Made by a program: the position numbers and the translations under genes. This document shows, piece after piece, positions 1 through 7,699 of a DNA stretch of 64,000 nt. The DNA is from Bradyrhizobium barranii subsp. barranii. Lineage in GTDB: Bacteria; Pseudomonadota; Alphaproteobacteria; Rhizobiales; Xanthobacteraceae. Where the stretch lies: positions 1,440,001-1,504,000 of the forward strand of contig NZ_CP086136.1 in the NCBI RefSeq assembly GCF_017565645.3. The letters run 5' to 3'. The first letter of the stretch is position 1. Each line of letters opens with the position of its first letter. The notes under the pieces are model-generated. The model ran no database searches. It saw nothing but the letters and a program-made list of their open reading frames with translations, and was not told where the DNA came from.

Positions 1-2
1 AG

Positions 3-80
3 AAATATGTCGGCACCGAAGCCGTCATCAAGGCGCAGATCGCGCAGGTCCAGGCCGACAAGAAGATGCCGGCCCCCGCG
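3..80 (+). pseudogene. 5' fragment of a small gene interrupted by an IS21-family element
   Basis: The frame from base 3 reads a helical, Ala/Lys/Gln-rich stretch ending in ...ADKKMPAPAG and then runs into the left end of the insertion sequence. The matching 3' part lies at 2782-2934 and has the same composition. The true start is left of the window. I do not recognise the family; the rest of the protein looks like a small soluble helical protein. Joining the halves through the best candidate target repeat (CGGG) leaves a one-base frame mismatch, so the exact junction is unresolved. Confidence 0.55.
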
Positions 81-127
81 GGTCACTTCAAATTCCTCCG
101 GGTGTGGTCAGTCAAATTCCTCCACCC
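81..127. repeat. Left terminal repeats of the IS21 element
   Basis: Two tandem copies of a TCA-N-TCAAATTCCTCC motif (about 86-99 and 108-122), matching inverted copies at the right end. These are probable transposase-binding sites. Confidence 0.6.
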
Positions 128-148
128 GCGAGGCAGGACAAGGGACTG

Positions 149-916
149 TTAGTTTGAGTTTGTTTCCCGGGCAAGAGCTTCAGCGGCTTCTTTGAGCCGA
201 TAGCTGCGTCCGTCGAACTCAAGCAGATGGCAATGATGCATAAGGCGATCGAGGATCGTCGTGCTCATAGTGTTGTCCCCAAGGTATGCCCCCCAATCCT
301 GCACGACGCGATTGGAGGTGACGATGACGCTGCGGCGCAGTTTGTAACGCTGATGGATCAGGGTCTGCAGCAAAGTGCCGGCGTCGTCGGGGATGGCGCG
401 TGCGAGGAATAGATCGTCCAGCACGAGGAGATCGCAGTCGATGATGGTTCGCAGCCGGACCTCGCGTTGTGCCGGAGAGTTCAGGGCGTAGCGGTGGAAG
501 AAGTCGTCGGTCTCAAGATACTGGACCTTGTGGCTTTGCAGGATCGCCTGATAGGCAATCGCCTTGGCGATGTGCGACTTCCCGGTGCCAGGTTTGCCAA
601 CAAGCAGAGCGTTCTCGCCAGCGGCAATGAACGCCAGGGTGTGGAGCTGGAAGCAGGTCTGACGTGGCAGTTTGGGATTGAAGGACCAGTCGAACTCGGC
701 GAGCGTCAGCTTTTCGTCGAGCCCGGATTGCTGGTATCGCCGCTCGATAAGACGGGACTGACGACGGTCCAGTTCATCCTGCAGGATAAGGGAGAAGGTC
801 TCGAGGAAGGGCTGGTTGGCGCCCTGCGCCTGGAGCACGCGCGTCTGCAGCGTGTCGCGGACACCCGACAGGCGCAGCTGTCGTAGGCAACGCTCAATTT
901 CCGGCATGGTCATCAT
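149..916 (-). CDS. istB: IstB, AAA+ ATPase helper of IS21 transposition
   Basis: A 255-residue DnaC-like ATPase that loads with IstA and selects target DNA. Walker A is GKPGTGKSH and Walker B is LLVLDDLF; the sensor region SVIVTSNR follows. The reading frame is open 45 codons further upstream, but the ATG at 914-916 has GGAG ten bases upstream and gives the usual family start MMTMPEIE. It begins five bases after the istA stop, so the two genes are probably translationally coupled. Length is normal for the family and no lesion is seen. Confidence 0.93.
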   Translation of the reverse strand: MMTMPEIERCLRQLRLSGVRDTLQTRVLQAQGANQPFLETFSLILQDELDRRQSRLIERRYQQSGLDEKLTLAEFDWSFNPKLPRQTCFQLHTLAFIAAGENALLVGKPGTGKSHIAKAIAYQAILQSHKVQYLETDDFFHRYALNSPAQREVRLRTIIDCDLLVLDDLFLARAIPDDAGTLLQTLIHQRYKLRRSVIVTSNRVVQDWGAYLGDNTMSTTILDRLMHHCHLLEFDGRSYRLKEAAEALARETNSN

Positions 917-920
917 GTGG

Positions 921-2678
921 CTAGGTCTCCAGTTTAAGGTGAGAAGGTGCAGCGGGAGCGCTCGTGGCGCCGGAGTTGGCCGGGGTTGCGCAGGCGACAC
1001 GAGCGCGGATTGCCGTGGCGTGATCGTCGTGAGCCTCGGCCTGCCGACCATTGTCGTCGGCGTCGCGCCGCACAGCGCGGCTGAAGAGGTCGCCGTATTC
1101 CGCGGGGGTACGGATCAGCGGATGATCCTGGGTGAGCGGCGATGCCGGCTGTGGCGTCACTCCAACCTGCTCGATCGCCTGTTCGAACAACCGCTCGACG
1201 GTCGCACGCACGTGCTTGTAGCGGTAGATGCGGTTGTCGATGGCGTGCGCGCAGGCCTGCTCGACCAGCCGCGCCGGATACTTCCGGCCCAGCCCGACAA
1301 TGCCCCACATCGCGCGCTGTCCGGGGCGCCCTTCGGTGTCGAACACCTGCTGGCACAAGGCCCTGGTCTGCGGTCCGATGCGCTCGGCGCTCGCCAGCAG
1401 CACGGCGGTTTGCCGCGACGGGTTGAACGGCCGTTCGCTGGTCGGCAGGACGACAGAACCGGGGTGCGCCATCCGGGAATGAACACGCAGCAGCGCACGG
1501 GTGTGGCGATCACGGATCTCGATCGTGGTGGTGTAGATGCGCACGACGACCTGGCTGCCGATCGGCGCGGGCCGCGCGGCGTAATAGCTGTTGTCGACGC
1601 GTACGGTGGTGTCGTCGCAGACAGTCCGGACGACTTCGGTGAAGATGCGGAAGGGAGCGACAGGCAGCGGCCGCAGGTGCGGCTTCTCTTCCTGGAACAT
1701 CGCCTCGACCTGACGGCGCGTGCTGCCGTGGATGCGTTTGGAAGCCCAGTTCTCCTCCCAGTGCCTCAAGAACTCGTTTTGCGCCTCCAGCGTCTCGAAG
1801 CGCCGTCCGGCCAGCGCAGTGCCCTGGGTATGTTGAATCGCATTCTCGACGCATCCTTTCCGATTTGGATCGGCCACGCGCGCGGGATCGGCGACCACGG
1901 CGTAATGAGCCAGCATCGCGCTGTAAATCGGGTTGAGCTGGGGCTCGTACAAATCCGGCTTGAGGACGCCTTCCTTCAGGTTGTCGAGCACGACATAGCT
2001 GGGGACCCCGCCAAAATACCGGAACGCCTCTTCGTGGAGCTGCGCCCAGACTTGTTGGCTGGACTTCCAGACTACCCGCCGGAAGCTGCGCCGCGAGTAG
2101 CGTAGCGTCATCACGAACAGGCGGGGACGACGGTACCGCCCGCTCTTCGGATCAACCGTCGGCGCGCCCTCGCCATAGTCGACCTGAGCTTCCTCGCCGG
2201 GGAGGAACTCAAGACGATCAAACTGCTCAGGATCAGCGTGCCGCAACCGGCGCACAAACCGCTTGACACTCTGGTAGCTGGACGGAAAGCCAAATTGATC
2301 AACCAGGTCCTGGTAAATCGCCTGCGCGTTCCGCTTCAGCCGGACCTGTTCTTCGATCCACGTCCGATGCGCTTCGCAAGCCGAACGGGCCAGGCTGCTG
2401 GTGACCGTCGCTTCCGATGTCCCAAAAGCCGGTGGTCGGGGTGGAGGAATTTGGCCGTCCGCGCTCACCGAGCCGGTGGTCACTTCCCCGGGGGAATTTG
2501 CCTCCGCACCGGCCCGCAGCGCCTGATAACGCCGGATCGTCTTGCGATCGACACCCGTCAGCCGGTGAATCTCGCGCTGGCTGGTGTTGCGATCAAGTAA
2601 TGTAAGTACGGTGCTTTGCAGATGTCGCTTCAAGACGTTCAACTCCCCGGCCCCTTGCTGGCTAAAGGGGTCGAACAT
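921..2678 (-). CDS. istA: IstA, IS21-family transposase with rve/DDE integrase core
   Basis: A 585-residue transposase. The N-terminal helix-turn-helix (residues about 15-55, SQREIHRLTGVDRKTIRRY) is followed by an integrase core whose acidic triad can be read as Asp in EAQVDYGEG, Asp in VVLDNLKEG and Glu in KGCVENAIQ. The C-terminal part holds the small beta-barrel segment typical of the family. It is the first gene of the element and is followed at once by istB. Full length, with no internal stop. Confidence 0.93.
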   Translation of the reverse strand: MFDPFSQQGAGELNVLKRHLQSTVLTLLDRNTSQREIHRLTGVDRKTIRRYQALRAGAEANSPGEVTTGSVSADGQIPPPRPPAFGTSEATVTSSLARSACEAHRTWIEEQVRLKRNAQAIYQDLVDQFGFPSSYQSVKRFVRRLRHADPEQFDRLEFLPGEEAQVDYGEGAPTVDPKSGRYRRPRLFVMTLRYSRRSFRRVVWKSSQQVWAQLHEEAFRYFGGVPSYVVLDNLKEGVLKPDLYEPQLNPIYSAMLAHYAVVADPARVADPNRKGCVENAIQHTQGTALAGRRFETLEAQNEFLRHWEENWASKRIHGSTRRQVEAMFQEEKPHLRPLPVAPFRIFTEVVRTVCDDTTVRVDNSYYAARPAPIGSQVVVRIYTTTIEIRDRHTRALLRVHSRMAHPGSVVLPTSERPFNPSRQTAVLLASAERIGPQTRALCQQVFDTEGRPGQRAMWGIVGLGRKYPARLVEQACAHAIDNRIYRYKHVRATVERLFEQAIEQVGVTPQPASPLTQDHPLIRTPAEYGDLFSRAVRRDADDNGRQAEAHDDHATAIRARVACATPANSGATSAPAAPSHLKLET

Positions 2679-2732
2679 AAACGTCCTGCCTGACCGGCTA
2701 CTGCTGTTCAGCGGCGCTGACGGCGATCATCA

Positions 2733-2780
2733 GGTGGGGGAGTTTCAAGTGACCATACCCGGGGGATTTTGACCGACCCA
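2733..2780. repeat. Right terminal repeats of the IS21 element
   Basis: Read on the minus strand this end begins TGGGTCGGTCAAAATCCCCC and repeats the motif as TGGTCACTTGAAACTCCCCC, matching the left end at most positions. Confidence 0.6.
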
Positions 2781-2781
2781 C

Positions 2782-2934
2782 GGGGTGCCGGCCAAGGACA
2801 AGAAGGAAGCGCTCGATGAGCTCAACGAAGCGCTGAAGACGCCGGCGCCGCAGGTCGAGAACAAGGCCAACATCGATCTGGTCGGCAAGTACTACGACAA
2901 GCTGGTTGCCGCGCTGGGTGACGATCAGAACTGA
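2782..2934 (+). pseudogene. 3' fragment of the gene interrupted by the IS21 element
   Basis: Fifty codons read G-VPAKDKKEALDELNEALK... and end ...VAALGDDQN before TGA at 2932-2934. The composition continues the 5' fragment at 3-80 (Lys/Ala/Glu-rich helices). No promoter or start is evident after the element, so the product is probably not made intact. Family not recognised. Confidence 0.55.
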
Positions 2935-2967
2935 GCGCTATTACGGCAAGCGCCCGCCACACTCACA

Positions 2968-3088
2968 GCTGTCATGCCCCGGCTTGACCGGGGCATCCAG
3001 TACGCCGCGGCCGATGTGGCGAGAGCGAGCCCTCCAATATGGGCCTCTGGAGTACTGGATCGCCCGGTCAAGCCGGGCGATGACAGCT
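2968..3088. repeat. Intergenic palindromic repeat
   Basis: Long imperfect inverted repeat: the left arm AGCTGTCATGCCCCGGCTTG and the right arm, ending GGGCGATGACAGCT, can pair around a central AT-poorer loop. This is the chromosomal GC-rich palindrome type seen many times in this window. Confidence 0.75.
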
Positions 3089-3135
3089 TTGGTGTGGTTC
3101 GGGCTCTCGCCTTATCGCGCTCTTGATCCCGAAAC

Positions 3136-3163
3136 AAAAAGCCCCGGAGACATCTCCGGGGCT
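3136..3163 (-). terminator. Rho-independent terminator of the first TRAP solute-binding gene
   Basis: On the minus strand an AGCCCCGGAGA/TCTCCGGGGCT stem is followed by TTTTTG, 36 bases after the end of the gene at 3199-4290. A near copy ends the second gene copy at 4556-4585. Confidence 0.8.
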
Positions 3164-3198
3164 GTCGTCGTTTGTGGCGCTGCGCTTCGCTTAACGCC

Positions 3199-4290
3199 TC
3201 ACGTCCGCGTCCGCATCCGCATCATGAAGCTGTCGTAGCTGAGCTCTGCCACCTGCATCCAGGCGAGCGACTCGTTCCTGAAGGCCGACAGGCTCGTGTA
3301 CATCTTGTTGAAGTGCGGATTGGTCTTGCTGAGATCGGCGTAGATCTCGTTGGCGGCGTTGTAGCAAGCCTCGAGCACTTCCTGCGGGAACGGCTTCAGG
3401 ATCGCGCCGGCCACCAGCAGACGCTTCAGCGCCGGCGGGTTGACGTAGTCGTATTTGCCGGTGACCCAGGTGAAGGTGTCGCGTGACGCCATCTCGACCA
3501 CGGACTGATAGTGCTTCGGCAGCGCGTTCCACTTGTCGCGATTTATGACGTTGTGGCCCTGGCCGGTGCCTTCCCACCAGCCCGGATAATAATAGTATTT
3601 CGCGACCTTCACGAAGCCGAGCTTCTCGTCGTCATAGGGCCCGACCCATTCGGCGGCGTCGATCGTGCCCTTCTCCAGCGCCGGATAGATGTCGCCGCCC
3701 GCGATCTGCTGCGGCACGCCGCCGACCTTGGCGATGATCGTGCCGGCGAAGCCGCCGACGCGGAATTTCAGTCCCCTGAAATCATCCATCGACTTGATCT
3801 CCTTCCGGAACCAGCCGCCCATCTGGGCGCCGGTCGAGCCGGTGGGAATGCCGACCGTGTTGTATTCCTTCAGCAGGTCGTTGAGCATTTCCGTGCCGCC
3901 GCCGAACAGCAGCCAGGAGATATGCGCCCGCGTGTTCAGTCCGAACGGCAGCGAGGTGCCGAACGTGAAGGCGGGGTTCTTGCCCCAGTAATAATACAGC
4001 GCCGTGTTGCCCATCTCGACCGTGCCGTTCGACACCGCGTCGAGCACCTGCAGGCCCGGCACGATCTCGCCGGACGCGAACGGCTGGATCTGGAATTTGT
4101 TATCTGTGGCCTCGGCCACGCGCTTGCAGAAATATTCGCAGCCGCCATAGAGCGTATCGAGCGCCTTGGGCCAGCTCGCGGCGAGCCGCCATCTCACTTC
4201 CGGCGAAGATTGCGCGATGGCCGGCGCAGCAACCGCTGTGCTCGCCGCCAGGCCAGCGCCTGTCACTTTCAGAAATTCACGACGTTTCAT
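3199..4290 (-). CDS. TRAP transporter solute-binding protein, TakP/DctP-like (copy 1)
   Basis: A 363-residue periplasmic binding protein. The N-terminus MKRREFLKVTGAG followed by an Ala-rich segment ending APAIAQ is a twin-arginine-type signal peptide. The mature part carries the DctP signature (TLYGGCEYF, DNKFQIQPF, GEIVPGLQVLDAV, YYYWGKNPAF, DAAEWVGPYDD, YYYYPGWWEG). That pattern resembles the alpha-keto-acid-binding TakP group; the ligand is an inference. No DctQ or DctM membrane subunit lies nearby, so it must work with a permease encoded elsewhere. It is a tandem duplicate of the gene at 4620-5711, with identical length and a related leader and terminator. Confidence 0.9.
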   Translation of the reverse strand: MKRREFLKVTGAGLAASTAVAAPAIAQSSPEVRWRLAASWPKALDTLYGGCEYFCKRVAEATDNKFQIQPFASGEIVPGLQVLDAVSNGTVEMGNTALYYYWGKNPAFTFGTSLPFGLNTRAHISWLLFGGGTEMLNDLLKEYNTVGIPTGSTGAQMGGWFRKEIKSMDDFRGLKFRVGGFAGTIIAKVGGVPQQIAGGDIYPALEKGTIDAAEWVGPYDDEKLGFVKVAKYYYYPGWWEGTGQGHNVINRDKWNALPKHYQSVVEMASRDTFTWVTGKYDYVNPPALKRLLVAGAILKPFPQEVLEACYNAANEIYADLSKTNPHFNKMYTSLSAFRNESLAWMQVAELSYDSFMMRMRTRT

Positions 4291-4510
4291 GCGTATCCCT
4301 CCGTTGTGCCGATTGCTCGACTAAGGGAACGATCTTCGTGTCGTCTTTTGCTTCGCCGAGAACCGAGCTTGTCTTTGGTGAAGGTGTGAGCGTGTCCGAC
4401 GGCCCTTCAGGGCTCTTTGTGGATCCCGTACGTTGCGGTTCCGGCCATCAGGATGACCGGTCGCTTTGCGATAATCAAGCGTCGTCGGAACGCTCGCAGT
4501 TGCGAAGCCG
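4291..4510 (-). promoter_or_regulatory. Duplicated upstream leader of TRAP copy 1
   Basis: No gene is seen here. The stretch aligns base by base, with small gaps, to 5712-5935 upstream of the second copy. Shared blocks include GGGAACGATCTT, TGTCGTCTT, GTTGCGGTTCCG, AGGATGACCGG and TGCGATAATCAAG. Conservation between copies suggests that promoter and 5' leader were duplicated with the gene; no precise -35/-10 pair can be chosen. Confidence 0.6.
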
Positions 4511-4555
4511 ATTGGGACAACCAGGTTTGGTCCGAAACCAGAACCAAAGCACGTA

Positions 4556-4585
4556 AAACCCGGAGATGGCAGCATCTCCGGGGCT
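4556..4585 (-). terminator. Rho-independent terminator of the second TRAP solute-binding gene
   Basis: On the minus strand GCCCCGGAGATGC...ATCTCCGGGTTTT forms a GC stem with a short T run, 35 bases after the stop of the gene at 4620-5711. It is related to the terminator at 3136-3163. Confidence 0.75.
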
Positions 4586-4619
4586 TCTCCGTCTTTAGTC
4601 GTGTGAGCCGCTCAGCGCC

Positions 4620-5711
4620 TCACGTCTTGGTCCGCATCCGCGCCATGAAACTGTCGTAGCTCAGCTCGGCCACCTGCGTCCAAGGCAACGAGTCATTCTT
4701 GAACGCGGTCATGCTCGCATGCATCTTGCCGAAATGCGGATTGGTCTTGGACAGGTCCGCATAGATTTCGTTGGCGGTGTTGTAGCACGCCTCGAGCACT
4801 TCCTGCGGGAAGCCCTTGAGGATCGCACCGTTCACGATCAGCCGCTTCAGCGCCGGAGCATTCACCGCATCGTACTTGCCGGTGATCCAGGTGAAGGTGT
4901 CGCGTGACGCCGCGTCGATCGCCGCCTGGTAGTGCTTGGGCAGCGCGTTCCACTTCTCGATGTTCATGATGTTGTGGCCCTGGCTCGTGCCTTCCCACCA
5001 GCCGGGATAGTAGTAGTACTTCGCGACCTTGGCGAAGCCGAGCTTCTCGTCGTCATAGGGACCGACCCACTCGGCCGCGTCGATGGTGCCCTTCTCCAGC
5101 GCCGGATAGATGTCGCCGCCGGCGAGTTGCTGCGGCACGCAGCCGAGCTTGGCGAGGATCGTGCCGGCGAAGCCGCCGATGCGCATCTTCAGGCCCTTGA
5201 GGTCGTCGACCGTCTTGATCTCCTTCCTGAACCAGCCGCCCATCTGCGCGCCGGTCGATCCGGTCGGGATGCCGTAGACGTTGTGCTCTTTCAGGAGGTC
5301 GTTGACGAGATCCTGTCCGCCGCCCCACAGCAGCCAGGAAATCTGCTGGCGCGTGTTCAAGCCGAACGGGAGGGCGGTTGCGAACGTGAATGCGGGGTTC
5401 TTGCCCCAATAGTAATAAAGCGCGGTATTGCCGATCTCGACCGTGCCGTTCGACACGGCGTCGAGCACCTGCAGGCCCGGGACGATCTCGCCCGCCGCAA
5501 AAGGCTGGATCTGGAATTTGTTGTCGGTAATGTCGGCGACCTGCTTGCAGAAATATTCGCAGCCGCCATAGAGCGTATCGAGGGCTTTCGGCCAGCTCGT
5601 GGCGTAGCGCCACCTGACCTCGGGCGACGACTGCGCGATCGCGGGCGCAGCCACTGCTGTGCTCGCGGCCAGGCCGACGCCTGTCACCTTCAGAAAATCA
5701 CGACGTTTCAT
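4620..5711 (-). CDS. TRAP transporter solute-binding protein, TakP/DctP-like (copy 2)
   Basis: A 363-residue paralogue of the neighbouring gene, with the same Tat-type leader (MKRRDFLKVTGVG...APAIAQ), the same ligand-pocket motifs and closely similar sequence throughout. The frame is open 55 codons upstream, but the ATG at 5709-5711 has GGAAGGGA upstream and aligns exactly with the start of copy 1. It exports through Tat, binds a probable 2-oxo or related organic acid, and needs QM subunits encoded elsewhere. Differences from copy 1 are scattered substitutions rather than lesions, so both copies appear functional and may differ in ligand. Confidence 0.9.
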   Translation of the reverse strand: MKRRDFLKVTGVGLAASTAVAAPAIAQSSPEVRWRYATSWPKALDTLYGGCEYFCKQVADITDNKFQIQPFAAGEIVPGLQVLDAVSNGTVEIGNTALYYYWGKNPAFTFATALPFGLNTRQQISWLLWGGGQDLVNDLLKEHNVYGIPTGSTGAQMGGWFRKEIKTVDDLKGLKMRIGGFAGTILAKLGCVPQQLAGGDIYPALEKGTIDAAEWVGPYDDEKLGFAKVAKYYYYPGWWEGTSQGHNIMNIEKWNALPKHYQAAIDAASRDTFTWITGKYDAVNAPALKRLIVNGAILKGFPQEVLEACYNTANEIYADLSKTNPHFGKMHASMTAFKNDSLPWTQVAELSYDSFMARMRTKT

Positions 5712-5935
5712 GCGCATCCCTTCCATTGCGTCGATGCATCGACCAGGGAACGATCTTGCTGTCGTCTTGTCTTCGTCGAGGATCGACGTTCTCTTGTTGA
5801 GATTTGTTTGAGCGTTTCCGAATGGCCCTGATGGGCTCTTGTTGCTGGAAGCCGAGCGTTGCGGTTCCGTCAGCAAGGATGACCGGACGCCCTGCGATAA
5901 TCAAGCCTGATGCCTTCCTCGCAAGTGCGAACGCG
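5712..5935 (-). promoter_or_regulatory. Duplicated upstream leader of TRAP copy 2
   Basis: Counterpart of 4291-4510. Shared blocks run from just before the start codon to about 220 bases upstream, ending near GATAATCAAGC and TCGCA-GTGCGAA. No gene is seen between here and the start at 6004. Confidence 0.55.
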
Positions 5936-6003
5936 GGCCAGACGCAAGTCGGAACCATCAGCGATCTGCTACGCGATTAGGCAATAACAAGGGAGGCTCG
6001 CGC

Positions 6004-6784
6004 ATGACGGGCAAAAAGGTCGTGGTCGCTGGGGCAACCGGTCTCGTCGGCAACGCCGCGTTGCGACACTTCGGCACATCCGAGCCTTCAGAAGTTGTGG
6101 CGCTGTCGCGACGCAAGCCGCGCCACCTCTACGGCGCCCGCCACGTCCCGATCGACCTTACCAGCGAAGCCGATTGCCGCCGTGCCGCGGCCGAGCTTCA
6201 GGGCGCCACCCATTTGATCTACGCCGCGCTCTACGAGGCGCCACAGCTCGTCGATGGTTGGCGCGATCCGCAGCAGATCAAGACCAATGATCTGATGTTG
6301 CGCAATTTGATGGCCGCGCTCGAGCCGATGGCGCCAGACCTCAAGCATGTCGCCTTGCTGCAAGGCACCAAAGCCTATGGCGTTCACGTCCGCCCCTTGA
6401 CGGTGCCGGCGCGCGAAGGCCGCTCCGAGATGTACGAGCAGCCCAACTTTTATTGGGCGCAGGAAAATTTCCTGCGCGAGCTCCAGGCCGGGAAAGCCTG
6501 GCACTGGAGCATCTTGCGCCCCGTTCTGATCGTCGGCCTCGCCATGGGGGGCGCCATGGATCTGATCCCGCCGCTCGGCGTCTATGCCGCGATGCTGCGC
6601 GAGCAGGGCAGGCCGCTCGATTTTCCCGGCGGCGCCGCGCGGGTGGCGCAGGCCGTCGACGTCGATCTCCTCGCGCGCGCGATCGCCTGGTCGGGCGAGG
6701 CCAAGGCGGCACAGAACGAAGCCTTCAACGTCACCAATGGCGATGTCTTCACCTGGGAAAACATCTGGCCCGCGGTGGCCGACG
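6004..6784 (+). pseudogene. PRISE-type NAD(P)-dependent reductase, 5' part, interrupted by IS66
   Basis: First 260 codons of an SDR-superfamily reductase. The Rossmann motif GATGLVG is at residues 10-16; NFYWAQENFL carries the Tyr of the family active site; FNVTNGDVFTWENIWP is the conserved C-terminal block of the progesterone-5-beta-reductase/iridoid-synthase-like (PRISE) group. The IS66 element enters after 6784 and creates a stop two codons later. Removing the element and one 8-bp target copy joins 6784 to 9954 in frame and restores a 361-residue protein, about the normal length. The catalytic part is present but the C-terminal domain is lost, so activity is doubtful. Confidence 0.88.
6777..6784. 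repeat. Target-site duplication, left copy (GGCCGACG)
   Basis: Eight bases, identical to 9946-9953, flanking the IS66 element directly. Eight bases is the known IS66 duplication length. Confidence 0.9.
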
Positions 6785-6873
6785 GATAGCGGTACGACGA
6801 CCCCACCTCGTTTAGGTGGACGGGATGAGCGAGACTCGCGCGTGGATTTGACAACGCGAGGGACGCTCGTTCC

Positions 6874-7296
6874 ATGCATCAAGACAGACATCAAGACGGG
6901 CATGATGCCGCCTCCTATCAGCGGATCGAGGTGATCACAGGGGAGAGGCGACGGCGCAGTTGGAGCGATGCGGAGAAGGCGCGGATCGTGGCCGAGAGTG
7001 CCGATCCGGAGACGAGCATTTCCGAGGTGGCTCGACGCAACGGGGTGAACCGGGGACTGCTCAGTGTGTGGCGGCGCCAGGCGCGGCTCGCGTCGAGCGA
7101 AGCGCCGCAGTTCGTGCAAGTCAGGCTCGAGGCCGCCGTCGAGGCGCAGCCGAACGCGATCGATAAGGCGCATGTTCTGACGGATCCGGCCGAGCGGATC
7201 GAGGTGATGATCGCGGGCGCGACGGTGCGCGTGCCCGTCGGCGTCGACGCCGCGACGCTGGAGCGCGTGCTGGCGGCGGTGAGATCGACGCGATGA
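6874..7296 (+). CDS. tnpA: IS66 TnpA-like (OrfA) accessory protein
   Basis: A 140-residue protein with an N-terminal helix-turn-helix of the IS3/IS66 type (RRRSWSDAEKARIVAES, then ISEVARRNGVNRGLLSVWRRQ, residues about 27-70). The C-terminal half, with ERIEVMIAGATVRVPVGVD, is also typical. It is the first gene of the element and overlaps tnpB as ATGA, suggesting coupled translation. The exact role of TnpA in IS66 is not well defined; DNA binding is inferred from the HTH. Confidence 0.9.
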   Translation: MHQDRHQDGHDAASYQRIEVITGERRRRSWSDAEKARIVAESADPETSISEVARRNGVNRGLLSVWRRQARLASSEAPQFVQVRLEAAVEAQPNAIDKAHVLTDPAERIEVMIAGATVRVPVGVDAATLERVLAAVRSTR

Positions 7297-7649
7297 TCTC
7301 TTTCGGTCCAATGGTCCGTGTGTTCGTCGCGACGCAGCCGATTGACTTTCGTAAAGGCGTTCATGGCCTTGTCGCGCTGGTAGCGGAGGGATTAGGCGGC
7401 AAGCCCTACAGCGGTGACGTTTATGTCTTCCGATCGAAGCGATCGGATCGTTTGAAGCTACTGGTTTTTGACGGCTCGGGAATGGTTCTAGCGACGAAGT
7501 GGCTGGAGAATGGGGGCTTTGCCTGGCCACCTGTTCGCGAGGGTACGATGCCGGTGACGGGGGCGCAACTGGCGATGCTGATTGAAGGTCTTGCGGAGTG
7601 GTCGCGTGTGGTCCCGAAGGTGACGAAGCGGCCGACGAAGGTTGCCTGA
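7293..7649 (+). CDS. tnpB: IS66 TnpB (OrfB) accessory protein
   Basis: A 118-residue protein with the family signature: PIDFRKGVHGL near residue 17, then DVYVFRSKRSDRLKLLVFDGSG, and WPPVREGTMPVT towards the end. It starts within the tnpA stop (ATGA). IS66 elements need it for transposition, but its biochemical role is unknown. Length is normal. Confidence 0.93.
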   Translation: MISFGPMVRVFVATQPIDFRKGVHGLVALVAEGLGGKPYSGDVYVFRSKRSDRLKLLVFDGSGMVLATKWLENGGFAWPPVREGTMPVTGAQLAMLIEGLAEWSRVVPKVTKRPTKVA

Positions 7650-7699
7650 AGCGTCTTGTTTTGCTGGCGATTGCGAGTGCGTTCGTGTAGCTCTGCGAT

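Larger units (their letters stand above)
79..2780 (-). mobile_element. IS21-family insertion sequence with istA and istB
   Basis: The element of about 2.7 kb has two minus-strand genes in the standard IS21 order, transposase/integrase istA followed by the AAA+ helper istB. Its ends are related inverted sequences: reading inward, both contain GGGTC, then TCAAA(A/T)T(C)C(C/T)CC and TGGTCA, each followed by a second copy of the motif, as expected for the multiple terminal repeats of IS21. Boundaries are good to a few bases; CGGG occurs at both edges (79-82 and 2781-2784) but a convincing target duplication cannot be fixed. Both genes look intact, so the element may be active. Confidence 0.88.

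Noticed and set aside
816..2105. Long plus-strand frame (429 codons) over the IS21 genes
   Set aside because: It is antisense to istA, has no known motif and reflects high GC codon bias.
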